DNA of 64,000 bases. Source: Pseudarthrobacter siccitolerans. Its GTDB lineage: Bacteria; Actinomycetota; Actinomycetes; Actinomycetales; Micrococcaceae. The stretch covers positions 31,118 through 95,117 of the forward strand of contig NZ_CAQI01000024.1 in assembly GCF_001046895.1 (NCBI RefSeq), read 5' to 3'. Positions 8,636 to 17,363 of this stretch are shown here, in pieces. Below the pieces are notes generated by a model. That model was not told the DNA's origin and ran no database searches. It saw only the letters and a program-made list of their open reading frames with translations. The position numbers and the translations under genes are program-made. The stretch's first letter is position 1. Each line of letters opens with the position of its first letter.

Positions 8636-11179
8636 ATGAACGGTTCGCCAGGTGGGAAAGCTTTAGCTGAGGGGAAGGGTCTGCTTCGACGAACGAGCAC
8701 CAGGGCGGCCGCAGCGGTTGCGTCGGGGACACTGGTTTTGGCAGGTTCAGGTATCGCGTGGGCGGACGACATCTACAACACAGTGGACGCCACCGTTGAT
8801 TCGGTTGCAGAGGTTATGCCGCTGAATGTCGGTGGTGCAAGCGGCACCACCACACTTGCTGTACAAACTTCCAACGAAGACGGCAAAAACGGTTGCAACC
8901 TCACGGGCCGAACTAATGCTCTCACACTGCAGCTTTCGTCCAGTGATCCCACCGTAGCCACCGTTTCCCCGTCCACCGTTGTCTTCGAAACGTGCGGCGA
9001 CGCGAAGCAGTTGACCATGAGCCCGATAGGCGTTGGCTCTGCGACAATAACCGCGACCCAAATCAGCAACACCACAGGTGGCACCTTTAACCTCGCGCCC
9101 GCGGCTTTTACGGTGAATGTCGTGGCGCCGGCACCGGCTAATACTGCCCCTGTGCTTAATATTTCCGGAGTCAATGCTGGTGCCTACTATCCCAAAGGCG
9201 CCGTCCCCGCTGCCATCTGCAACGTCACGGACGCCGAAGATGGCAATAAATTGTTCCCTGCAACCCTGAGTGCTATCGCGGGCGAGGATGCCGCTACCGG
9301 CATCGGAACCCAGGAGGCCGGCTGCGCCTACACGGACAAGGGAGGCCTCACCGCGTCCGGCTCCGTTCCTTACACGATCACTGATACAACGGCACCGGTG
9401 ATCTCTTACACGTTGTCACCCACCACTCCTGATGGCTCAAGTGGCTGGTACAAGAGCGCTGTCGCCCTGGACTGGACGGTAGCGGAAGGCGATTCCCACA
9501 GCACGCTGAAGGTGACGGGCTGTGAGGACCAAATCATCACTGAAGACCAGTTGGCAACAGACTTCAGCTGCTTTGCCGTGAGCGACGGTGGAACTGCGGC
9601 AACCGAGACCGTCAACCTTAAGAAGGACGCAACTGCCCCATCCGTTGCCTCTGACGGCGCCACCGGAACCGAGGGAGTGAACGGCTGGTACACCTCCGAT
9701 GTGGAGGCCAGGTTCACCGGAACTGACGCCACTTCGGGGCTGCTCATTCCAACTCAGAAGGTGACCTCCTCCGGTGAGGGCGCCGCAGTGGAAGTGACCA
9801 GCCCCGCGTTCACCGACGTCGCCGGCAACATCACCGGGGCAGGCGCTGCAGTACAGACGTTCAAGATCGACAAGACCGCGCCGAGCGTCAGCTACGACTC
9901 TGCGACTGGAACCTCCGGCTTTGGCGGTTGGTACACCTCCGATGTCAAGGCAATCTTCAGGGGAACGGACCTCATCTCCGGACCGCTCAGCGCAACCCAA
10001 ACGGCGATTTCGTCCGGCGAAGGTGCAGCGGTGACGGTCCAGAGCCCCGCCTTCGCGGACAATGCCGGCAACATCACAGCCGCTGGCGTGGTTTCCCAAT
10101 CATTCATGATTGATAAGACAGCGCCGGCCGTAAAGTACACCGAGGTCGCAGCGGGCACGCCGGGCAAGAACGATTGGTACGTTTCCGATGTTGAGGCCCG
10201 CTTCACGGCAACGGATGCAACGTCGGGACTCCTGACTTCCTCACGGACGGTATCTTCGAATGGCGAGGAGGCGGCGGATGTCAAAGTATCGAGCCCGGTA
10301 TTTGTAGACAACGCCGGCAACATCACCCCGGCGGGCGCCGCCACACAGACCTTCAAGATCGATAAGACGGCCCCGGAAGTCTCCTACGGCGGTGCTACGA
10401 CCGATCCCAATGTTCACGGCTGGTACAACACGGACGTTGAGGTCACTTTCGAGGCCACGGATCCCGTGTCGGGACCTCTCGAAGCGACTAAGAAGGTGAC
10501 GGCGTCGACCGAGGGTGACTCAGTGACCGTGCAAAGTCCCGAGTTTGAGGACCTTGCGGGAAACGTCCGTGCTGCTGGCAGAGCCTGGACGACACTGAAG
10601 ATCGACAAGACGGCGCCTTCGGTGTCCTTCACCTCCGATCTCGGTGACAGCTACTTCGGCTCAGCTCCCTCAGTCCCAGGCTGCAATGCATCGGACGGCG
10701 GAGGTTCGGGGCTGGATGGAACCTGCACCGTCTCGGCCTACGAGCCTGGAGTCGGAAAGCACGTCCTGACCGCAACAGCCATTGACCTCGCCGGTAACCG
10801 GACGACGGTGACCCAGTCCTACGAGGTCAAGGCGTGGACACTGACTGGCTTCTCGCAGCCGATCGATATGAACGGTGTATTCAACACGGTGAAGGGTGGC
10901 AGCACGGTCCCGGCGAAGTTTGAAGTCTTCGCGGGCTCAACGGAACTGACTGACCCCAGCCTGATGAAGTTCTCCGCCGCGAAAATCCAGTGCACGCCTG
11001 GCGGTTCGGAGGATGTTATCGAGACTGTAGCTACAGGGAGCACCTCCCTCCGCTATGACGCCATCGCAGGCCAGTTTGTGTACAACTGGAAGACGCCCAC
11101 AGGCGCCGGTACCTGCTACAAGCTCACGATGACGGCAAAGGACGGCAGTTCCATCAGTGCCAACTTCAAGCTGAAGTAG
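8636..11179 (+). CDS. secreted Ig-like repeat protein with C-terminal PxKF domain
   Basis: 847-aa exported protein. An extended signal peptide (basic start, then AAAAVASGTLVLAGSGIAWA, mature near residue 45) is followed by a bacterial Ig-like N-domain, a calcium-dependent-looking DAEDG segment, and five tandem modules of about 80-82 aa. The modules carry DKTAP at the joint, GWYxSDV, and SPxFxDxAGNIT. The C-terminus matches the PxKF domain (NTVKGGSTVPAKFEVF). No LPXTG, transmembrane anchor or catalytic motif is present, so it is probably a soluble or wall-associated adhesin/structural protein; function unknown. Start: ATG with GAGGAGA 6 bases upstream. The frame is open 58 codons further upstream, but that stretch is the structured leader. 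Base usage is a little lower in GC than its neighbours. Confidence 0.88.
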   Translation: MNGSPGGKALAEGKGLLRRTSTRAAAAVASGTLVLAGSGIAWADDIYNTVDATVDSVAEVMPLNVGGASGTTTLAVQTSNEDGKNGCNLTGRTNALTLQLSSSDPTVATVSPSTVVFETCGDAKQLTMSPIGVGSATITATQISNTTGGTFNLAPAAFTVNVVAPAPANTAPVLNISGVNAGAYYPKGAVPAAICNVTDAEDGNKLFPATLSAIAGEDAATGIGTQEAGCAYTDKGGLTASGSVPYTITDTTAPVISYTLSPTTPDGSSGWYKSAVALDWTVAEGDSHSTLKVTGCEDQIITEDQLATDFSCFAVSDGGTAATETVNLKKDATAPSVASDGATGTEGVNGWYTSDVEARFTGTDATSGLLIPTQKVTSSGEGAAVEVTSPAFTDVAGNITGAGAAVQTFKIDKTAPSVSYDSATGTSGFGGWYTSDVKAIFRGTDLISGPLSATQTAISSGEGAAVTVQSPAFADNAGNITAAGVVSQSFMIDKTAPAVKYTEVAAGTPGKNDWYVSDVEARFTATDATSGLLTSSRTVSSNGEEAADVKVSSPVFVDNAGNITPAGAATQTFKIDKTAPEVSYGGATTDPNVHGWYNTDVEVTFEATDPVSGPLEATKKVTASTEGDSVTVQSPEFEDLAGNVRAAGRAWTTLKIDKTAPSVSFTSDLGDSYFGSAPSVPGCNASDGGGSGLDGTCTVSAYEPGVGKHVLTATAIDLAGNRTTVTQSYEVKAWTLTGFSQPIDMNGVFNTVKGGSTVPAKFEVFAGSTELTDPSLMKFSAAKIQCTPGGSEDVIETVATGSTSLRYDAIAGQFVYNWKTPTGAGTCYKLTMTAKDGSSISANFKLK
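9382..10620 (+). repeat. five coding tandem repeats, period 240-246 bp
   Basis: The Trp-containing GWY/DWY codons fall at 9443, 9683, 9926, 10172 and 10418, giving spacings of 240, 243, 246 and 246 bp. Copies 2-5 share GWYTSDV-like starts and AGNI(T) ends; copy 1 is the most diverged and lacks the AGN segment. Such arrays can expand or contract by recombination. Confidence 0.85.
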
Positions 11180-11219
11180 CGGCAGCAGCGGCAGCGCCGC
11201 ACGACGTGCGCCGCAGGGA

Positions 11220-11247
11220 AGTGGCCCGGTCATCAGACCGGGCCACT
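11220..11247. terminator. hairpin terminator after the PxKF protein
   Basis: Perfect 11-bp stem (AGTGGCCCGGT and ACCGGGCCACT) with a 6-nt loop lies between the convergent repeat-protein gene and the DJ-1/PfpI gene. No T-run follows; it is a likely bidirectional terminator by position. Confidence 0.6.
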
Positions 11248-11275
11248 GCTCTGCCATCAGGGGCAGCTGGGTGAG

Positions 11276-11974
11276 TCAGCCCAGAGCCTTGATGACTTCC
11301 TTGGCAACGTCCTCGCTGGACTGCGGGTTCTGGCCGGTGATCAGGTTGCCGTCGCGGACCACGTTGGACGTCCACGCCGCCGCGTTTTCAATAACCGCGC
11401 CCTTTTCCTTCAGGGCATCCTCCACCAGCCACGGCGTGTTCTCACCGGTACCGCCGCCCAGCTCCTCCTCGTTGCTGAACACCGTGAGGCGGCATCCGGC
11501 GAAAACGAAAGCGCCGCCGTCGTCCGCTGCGCTGAGCAGCCCCGCAGGACCGTGGCAGAACGGCGCGATAACCTTGCCGTCCCTGTCCGCGGCCACCAGC
11601 AGCCGGCCCAGGTCCGCGTCGTTATAGAGATCGGCCATCGGGCCGTGGCCGCCGGGCATCACCACCGCTTCGTAGTTGGAAGGGTCGACGTCGGCCAGCA
11701 CCAGCGGGTGCGAGAGTTCGGCATCGATTGCGGCCAGGTAGTCCCGGAAGCCTTTCGCCCGCTCCTCACCGCCGGCGGACTCGGCGGCGAGGGACACCTG
11801 GTCCACGGTGGGTTTCCGGCCACCGGGCGTGGCGATGTGGACGGTATGGCCGGCGTCGAGCAGGGTCTGGTGGGCCACCACCAGCTCCTCGGCCCAGAAC
11901 CCGGTGGGGTGCTTGCTGCCGTCCTTCATGGTGAGTGAATCTGCTGCTGAAACGACCATCAAAATGTTTGCCAT
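11276..11974 (-). CDS. DJ-1/PfpI-family protein (type 1 glutamine-amidotransferase-like)
   Basis: 232 aa of the DJ-1/PfpI/Hsp31 superfamily. MPGGHGPMADL and the nucleophile elbow APFCHGPAGLL (Cys-His pair) are visible, as is the conserved Glu in FWAEELVVAH near residue 30. That Glu-Cys-His set resembles Hsp31/glyoxalase-III-type members that detoxify methylglyoxal or act as holding chaperones. The exact activity is not settled by sequence. It lies 28 bp downstream of an aldo-keto reductase on the same strand, which fits a carbonyl-stress operon. Confidence 0.85.
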   Translation of the reverse strand: MANILMVVSAADSLTMKDGSKHPTGFWAEELVVAHQTLLDAGHTVHIATPGGRKPTVDQVSLAAESAGGEERAKGFRDYLAAIDAELSHPLVLADVDPSNYEAVVMPGGHGPMADLYNDADLGRLLVAADRDGKVIAPFCHGPAGLLSAADDGGAFVFAGCRLTVFSNEEELGGGTGENTPWLVEDALKEKGAVIENAAAWTSNVVRDGNLITGQNPQSSEDVAKEVIKALG

Positions 11975-12002
11975 AGTGCTGCTCCTGTCTGTACGGAAGT
12001 GG

Positions 12003-12875
12003 CTACTCGCCGGGGGCTTCGAGCCCGGCGCAGGTTTCGTCGTCGAGCGTGATGCCCGCGGCGGCCAGGTTCTCCTCCAGGTGCTTCACGGAGCCGGTGC
12101 CGGGGATGGGCATCATCACCGGGGACCGGCGCAGCAGCCAGGCGAGCGCAACCTGGGAGGTGGTGGCGCCGAGGCGCTTCGCCGCCTCGTCCAGCGGCCC
12201 GCCCGGCTGCGCCAGTTCGCCGGCCGAAATCGGCGCCCACGGAATAAACCCGATTCCGTTCTCCTCTGAATACCTCAGCACGTCCTCCGAGCTCCGGTCC
12301 GTCAGGTTGTACCGGTTCTGCACGGTTGAAACAGTGAAATACTTCCCCGCCGCCTCGAGCTCCTCAACGCTCACCTGCGACAGGCCCAGCGCCCGCACCT
12401 TGCCCTCGTCCTGGAGTTCGCGGAGCACGCCGAACTGCTCCTCGGCGTCCACCTTCGGATCGATGCGGTGCAGCTGGAGCAGGTCCAGGGTGTCCACCTT
12501 CAGCTTCCGCAGGCTCAGTTCCGTCTGCTGGCGGAGGTATTCCGGCCGGCCAACGGGGATCCACTGGTGGGGACCGGTGCGGGTGAAACCCACTTTCGTG
12601 GCGATTTTCAGCCCGGCCTTGTAGGGGTACAAGGCCTCGGCAAGGATCTCCTCGCTGATGTTGGGTCCGTAAGAGTCTGCGGTATCGATAAAGTCGACGC
12701 CGAGTTCGACGGCGCGGCGCACCACGTCGAGTGCTGCTTGGCGGTCTGCAGGCTCGCCCCAGACGCCGTCACCCACGATGCGCATGGCGCCGAAGCCGAG
12801 CCGGTGCACGGTTCCCAGATCCTTCAGGTCGATCGTTGCGGACAGTTCCAACTGGTTCGTTGTCTCAAGGCTCAT
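12003..12875 (-). CDS. aldo/keto reductase
   Basis: 290-aa NADPH-dependent oxidoreductase of the AKR superfamily (TIM barrel). The catalytic tetrad is visible: Asp and Tyr in DTADSYG, Lys in IATKVGF, and His in LLQLHRID. The C-terminal cofactor loop [17 protein letters not shown] is standard. Substrate unknown; the neighbouring DJ-1 protein suggests reactive-aldehyde removal. Its start faces the flavin-dependent oxidoreductase gene across about 140 bp of divergent promoter DNA. Confidence 0.9.
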   Translation of the reverse strand: MSLETTNQLELSATIDLKDLGTVHRLGFGAMRIVGDGVWGEPADRQAALDVVRRAVELGVDFIDTADSYGPNISEEILAEALYPYKAGLKIATKVGFTRTGPHQWIPVGRPEYLRQQTELSLRKLKVDTLDLLQLHRIDPKVDAEEQFGVLRELQDEGKVRALGLSQVSVEELEAAGKYFTVSTVQNRYNLTDRSSEDVLRYSEENGIGFIPWAPISAGELAQPGGPLDEAAKRLGATTSQVALAWLLRRSPVMMPIPGTGSVKHLEENLAAAGITLDDETCAGLEAPGE

Positions 12876-13016
12876 AGGGGCGGCAACATCATCAGCCTGC
12901 TGAGTATTCCGGAGATCACAGAAATAAGCCGGCCGCCGCCGTCGTTATACAAACCGTGCCCGCCGCACCCCGGCCGGCACCTTCCTGCGAAACGTTCTGA
13001 AAGGCCGGCACTTACC

Positions 13017-14006
13017 GTGACTCTTCCCCTCTCCATCCTTGACCTGGCAACCATCGGCAAGGGCCAGACGGCGGCGGAGAGCTTCGCGGGCAGCGTGGCC
13101 ATGGCGCAGAGCGCCGAGAAACTGGGCTACCGGCGGGTCTGGTACGCCGAGCACCACAACATGTCCTCGATTGCTTCCTCCGCGACAAGCGTGCTGATCG
13201 CCCACGTTGCCGCGCACACCGAAAGCATCCGGCTCGGTGCCGGCGGCGTGATGCTGCCCAACCACTCGCCGCTCACCATCGCCGAGCAGTTCGGGACCCT
13301 GGAAACCCTCCACCCCGGCCGGATCGACCTGGGCCTGGGCCGTGCTCCCGGCAGCGACCAGAACACCATGCGCGCCCTGCGGCGTGACCCGATGTCCGCG
13401 GACAGCTTCCCCCAGGATGTCCTGGAACTGCAGGGATACCTCACCGGTCCCACCCGGATCCAAGGCGTTGAGGCCACCCCGGGCAAGGGGACCAACGTTC
13501 CGCTGTACCTCCTGGGATCTTCCCTGTTCGGCGCGCGGCTGGCCGCCCAGCTGGGGTTGCCGTACGCGTTTGCCTCCCACTTTGCCCCCAATGCTCTCCA
13601 GGACGCCGTAGCCCTCTACCGCCGCGAGTTCAAGCCCTCGGCGCAGCTGGACGCGCCCCACGTCATCGCCGGCGTCAACGTGATCGCCGCGGATTCCGCG
13701 TCCGAGGCGCAGGCCATGATGCAGGCCACCAAGCGTGCCCGCGTATCCCTGTTCTTCGGCGGTGGCCGGGAATTCACCGACGACGAAGCGGACATGATCT
13801 TGGATTCCCCGCAGGGCCAGCACGTCTCGCAGATGATGACCTACTCCGCAGTGGGCACACCGGACGCCGTCCTCGATTACCTGGACGGGTTCGGCCGGCA
13901 CGCCGACGCCGACGAACTTATCGTGGCGCACCAGAGCACCGGCACGGAGGAACGGCTGCGGTCCGTGGAACTCCTGGCGCAGGCTGCCGGGCTGGCCCGC
14001 GTCTAG
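13017..14006 (+). CDS. LLM-class flavin-dependent oxidoreductase (luciferase-like)
   Basis: 329-aa bacterial-luciferase-like monooxygenase of the MsnO8 type. Seen: [34 protein letters not shown] and [14 protein letters not shown], the last being the conserved flavin/substrate loop. These enzymes usually need FMNH2 or F420 supplied by another protein; which one is not evident here. Start chosen at GTG 13017 ([11 protein letters not shown]) because similarity begins there and the upstream open frame runs over the divergent promoter; a weak GAAAGG lies upstream. Substrate unknown. Confidence 0.87.
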   Translation: MTLPLSILDLATIGKGQTAAESFAGSVAMAQSAEKLGYRRVWYAEHHNMSSIASSATSVLIAHVAAHTESIRLGAGGVMLPNHSPLTIAEQFGTLETLHPGRIDLGLGRAPGSDQNTMRALRRDPMSADSFPQDVLELQGYLTGPTRIQGVEATPGKGTNVPLYLLGSSLFGARLAAQLGLPYAFASHFAPNALQDAVALYRREFKPSAQLDAPHVIAGVNVIAADSASEAQAMMQATKRARVSLFFGGGREFTDDEADMILDSPQGQHVSQMMTYSAVGTPDAVLDYLDGFGRHADADELIVAHQSTGTEERLRSVELLAQAAGLARV

Positions 14007-14219
14007 TACTTTGGTCCGCCGCCGTGTCACGCCCGGCATCCTTTTGGGAAAGCACGACGGCGGGTTCCCTTGTTCCGTGCGGCGCGCGCCGACGTCGTGG
14101 TCCAAAAGGCTGCCCTGCGTGACGGCGCCGAAGTTTTTCCGCCGGACTTTTACACATACGCAATGCGGGGGACTTTCGGGGGAAACCGCCGGGGCCGACT
14201 ATGGGAACTGCCTCTCCTT

Positions 14220-14312
14220 GGGAATCGCTGGGATTCCCGGGAGGGGCACCAACCGGTAGGCCGCAGGCGATCCCGCGGGCTGAATTCCCGGACTGGTCCT
14301 TCCGTGAAGGGG
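14220..14312 (+). promoter_or_regulatory. structured leader with SD-masking hairpin before the HAD-GH15 gene
   Basis: The 313-bp gap before the GH15 fusion contains no gene. GGGAATC (14220-14226) pairs with GATTCCC (14232-14238). CCGC (14261-14264) pairs with GCGG (14275-14278). CCTTC (14298-14302) pairs with GAAGG (14306-14310), which is the ribosome-binding sequence 10 bases before the ATG. A GGGCTGAATTCCC segment sits between. Translational control by an RNA fold is plausible; no known class is claimed. Confidence 0.4.
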
Positions 14313-14319
14313 TACCTGG

Positions 14320-16950
14320 ATGCCGACGCCCTTGAACCAAAGCGTGGCGGATTCCGCGCTGCTCACCCGTTCCCTCCCGTTGGAGATGCTCCGCGCGTTC
14401 GTCCAGTCTGATGCGGCGGACAACGGGCTGACGCCTGCGCTCCTCGCCGAACTCAAAGTACTGGCCCGCGTTCCCGGTCTGCTGGTGGCCTGCAACTACG
14501 GCGGTACCCTGTGCGACGCCGAAGGGATCTCCACCGAAATCCTTCCCTTGGGCAGCGCGGCCATAGCCCTGCGCGCCCTGGCGGCCCTGCCCAACACCCA
14601 TGCCGCCATCATCTCGGGGCGATCGCTCCGTGACCTTGCGGCGGTTTCGCGCCTTCCGGTGGAGGTGCATCTCATCGGCTCGCACGGCGCGGAATCGGAC
14701 ATGGGCTACGCACACGGCCAGACCCTCGCCACCGAATCTGTCCTGCAAAAGGTCAACGCCGCGCTGAACGAGGCAGTGGGTTTCCAAAAAGGGATCTGGA
14801 TTGAACGCAAACCCGTGGCAGTTTCCGTCCACACCCGGCCGGCGCCGCCGGAGGTTGTGGAGTCTGTCACCGAAACGGCCCGGGAGATCGCCCGGGTCCA
14901 CGGCCTGTTCTTCATCGTGGACGGCTCAGTGCTTGACCTGTCTGTGGTGGAACCGTCCAAAGCCGAGGCGCTGGAAACACTCCGCTCCCGGCTCGGGGCC
15001 AGTGCAGCCATGTTCGCGGGCGACGCCTACAGCGACGAACTCGCCATCGCCACTCTCCGCGGGCCGGACCTGGGACTGCACGTGGGCCCGGGGGAGACAA
15101 GCGCCGCGCACCGTGTCCGCGACCCCGAATCCTTCGCCCGCGTCCTGGCCCTCCTCTTCGAACTGCGGCGGGCCTGGTTGTTCGGCGAGGACGCCGTGGG
15201 CCTGGAACGGCACACCATGATCGGCAACGGATCCTCCACCGCGCTGCTGACACCCGACGCCAAGATCTGCTGGATGAGCCACCCGCTGCCGGACTCCGGG
15301 TCCCTGTTTGCCCACATCCTGGGCGGGGACGCCGCCGGCCACTTCTCGGTGGAACCGGTCAAGGCCTCCCAGGTGCTGGGCCAGCGGTATGTGGACAGCA
15401 CCATGATCGTTGAAACCCGGTGGGCGGACGTCACGGTCACGGACTACCTGGAGCCCGCCCCGGACGGCATCACAAGCCTGGTCCGGGTGCTCTCCGGCAA
15501 CGGAGCCGCCAGGATCGTCTTCGCTCCCCGGCCGGACTACGCCAACGCCCCGTTCAGCATGGAAGCCCGCGGCAGTGAACTGCATGTGGTGGGTACGTCG
15601 GAACCGATCATCCTGTTCGCGCCCGGCGTGACCTTCAGCATCACCTCGGACGGCCGCCACGCCACCGCCACTGCATCCGTGAACCTGCAGGACGGGCCCG
15701 TGGTGCTCAACCTGCGCTGCGGCGACACCGAACCGCAGCCTGCGGACCCGGACGGGGAAACGGAGCGGCGGGCGGAGGTGGCCCTTCATGCCCGGCAGTG
15801 GGTGCAGCGGCTTGCCCTGCCTTCAGTTAAGCCTTCCCTGGTGCGGCGCTCCGCCCTGGTGCTCCGGGCCCTGGTGCATGAACCCACGGGCGCCGTCCTC
15901 GCGGCCCCCACCACGTCACTGCCTGAAGGTATCGGCGGGACCAGGAACTGGGACTACCGGTACTGCTGGCTGCGGGACGGATCCATGACCGTCAACGCGC
16001 TGGTGGACCTCGGCTCCACAGCGGAGGCCGCCGGATTCCTCGGCTGGCTGGGACGGATCCTCGAACACGCGCCCGGCCCCGAATGGCTGCACCCCCTGTA
16101 CTCGGTGACGGGCGCCCCGCTCTCCACGGAAGCCGTCGTCGACAGCCTCCCCGGATACGCCGGCTCCCGCCCTGTCCGGATCGGCAATGCCGCGGACCAC
16201 CAGGTACAGCTGGACGTCTTCGGGCCCGTTGCGGAACTGATCCATACCTTGAGCGAGCGGGAAGGCATGCTCGCCGATGACCACTGGGATCTGATGGCCC
16301 AGATGGCCTCGGCCGTCCTGGCCCGCTGGCACGAACCCGACCATGGCATCTGGGAGGCCCGGCGGGCAGCGCGCCACCACGTCTATTCCAAGGTGATGTG
16401 CTGGGTGACCCTTGACCGCGCGTTGCGGACAGCCGCACGCCACGGCCGGGAGCCGGACCCCGCCTGGGCACCAACTGCAAGCACCATCCGGGATGAGGTG
16501 CTGCGTGAAGGCTGGGATGAGTCGGCAAATTCCTACACCGTGGCCTACGACAGCCCGGACCTGGATGCCGCCGTCCTGCACATAGGCCTATCCGGCCTCC
16601 TGGATGTTTCGGACCAGCGATTCCTGGACACCGTCACCGCCGTTGAGCGGGAGCTGCGGGTGGGGCCCACGGTCTTCCGGTACAGGTACGACGACGGCCT
16701 TCCGGGGCTGGAGGGCGGGTTCCACATCTGCACCACCTGGCTGATTGAAGCCTATGTAGCCGTGGGCCGCATCGACGAGGCCTGGGACCTGTTCGACCAG
16801 TTGGTGAACCTTTTCGGCCCCACCGGGCTGCTGCCCGAGGAGTACGATCCCGGCACGGAGACCCATCTGGGAAACCATCCGCAGGCGTATTCGCACCTTG
16901 GCTTCATCCGCTGCGCCCGGCTCCTGGACGAACACCAGGGCAGGAGATAG
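14320..16950 (+). CDS. HAD (trehalose-phosphatase-like) / GH15 glucoamylase-trehalase fusion
   Basis: 876-aa two-domain protein. Residues about 50-270 follow the trehalose-6-phosphate phosphatase HAD fold: IISGRSLRDLA (motif II) and AGDAYSDELAIATL (motif IV). The nucleophile motif, normally DYDGTL, reads NYGGTL at 59-64, so both catalytic Asp are lost. Residues about 295-870 form a GH15 enzyme with RNWDYRYCWLRDGS (542-555), the LPEEYDP acid region (Glu 840/841) and a C-terminal HPQAYSHLGFI. The hydrolase half looks intact and should cleave an alpha-glucoside, possibly trehalose. The phosphatase half is probably regulatory or structural. It is intracellular, as no signal peptide is seen. GAAGGGG precedes the ATG. 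Confidence 0.87.
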   Translation: MPTPLNQSVADSALLTRSLPLEMLRAFVQSDAADNGLTPALLAELKVLARVPGLLVACNYGGTLCDAEGISTEILPLGSAAIALRALAALPNTHAAIISGRSLRDLAAVSRLPVEVHLIGSHGAESDMGYAHGQTLATESVLQKVNAALNEAVGFQKGIWIERKPVAVSVHTRPAPPEVVESVTETAREIARVHGLFFIVDGSVLDLSVVEPSKAEALETLRSRLGASAAMFAGDAYSDELAIATLRGPDLGLHVGPGETSAAHRVRDPESFARVLALLFELRRAWLFGEDAVGLERHTMIGNGSSTALLTPDAKICWMSHPLPDSGSLFAHILGGDAAGHFSVEPVKASQVLGQRYVDSTMIVETRWADVTVTDYLEPAPDGITSLVRVLSGNGAARIVFAPRPDYANAPFSMEARGSELHVVGTSEPIILFAPGVTFSITSDGRHATATASVNLQDGPVVLNLRCGDTEPQPADPDGETERRAEVALHARQWVQRLALPSVKPSLVRRSALVLRALVHEPTGAVLAAPTTSLPEGIGGTRNWDYRYCWLRDGSMTVNALVDLGSTAEAAGFLGWLGRILEHAPGPEWLHPLYSVTGAPLSTEAVVDSLPGYAGSRPVRIGNAADHQVQLDVFGPVAELIHTLSEREGMLADDHWDLMAQMASAVLARWHEPDHGIWEARRAARHHVYSKVMCWVTLDRALRTAARHGREPDPAWAPTASTIRDEVLREGWDESANSYTVAYDSPDLDAAVLHIGLSGLLDVSDQRFLDTVTAVERELRVGPTVFRYRYDDGLPGLEGGFHICTTWLIEAYVAVGRIDEAWDLFDQLVNLFGPTGLLPEEYDPGTETHLGNHPQAYSHLGFIRCARLLDEHQGRR

Positions 16951-16999
16951 TCGGCGTCGGTTATGGGTACCTAGAGTGGAGGTAACAGGGACCCATAAG

Positions 17000-17350
17000 A
17001 CTGGCCTGGGGCTGGTGGCCACTCCCACCCTGATTTCCGCCCAGTCCAGCGTTTCCTGGAATGAGCGCGGCGTGGTCACCAGCACCAACCTGTTCGCCAG
17101 GTCTATTGGTAGCGCACTGGGTGTGGCCGTGTTCGGCGCGGTGGCGAACGCGGTTTATGCGAACTCAGCGGGCGAAGGCGACGCCCCGGCCGTCGTGGCG
17201 GCTTCCGGCGCAGTCTTCCTGGCGGCGCTGGTGGGCGGCATCCTTACCGTGGCGGCGGTGCTGGCGATGCCGGCAGTGAAAGCGGACGCCGCGGACGCCG
17301 GGGAGCCGGTTTCGGACCCCGAAAAAAGCCGGAGCGTTGCTGATACATAG
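17000..17350 (+). pseudogene. C-terminal remnant of a DHA2 (EmrB/QacA-type) MFS transporter
   Basis: About 117 codons encode the end of a 14-TM drug transporter: the segment beginning TPTLISAQSSVSWNERG, then FARSIGSALGVAVFGAVANA and one more hydrophobic helix with a hydrophilic tail. The family is normally 470-550 aa, and the preceding gene ends only 50 bp upstream, so the first three quarters are gone. Just before the remnant lies an 8-bp inverted pair, TTATGGGT and ACCCATAA, about 22 bp apart. No start codon with a convincing ribosome site is seen. Confidence 0.82.
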
Positions 17351-17363
17351 CTGCCGCTGGTAC

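Noticed and set aside
9382..10620. Regular repeats considered as a CRISPR-like array
   Set aside because: The period is 240-246 bp, the repeats are coding and diverged, and they lie in one open frame with protein-level conservation.
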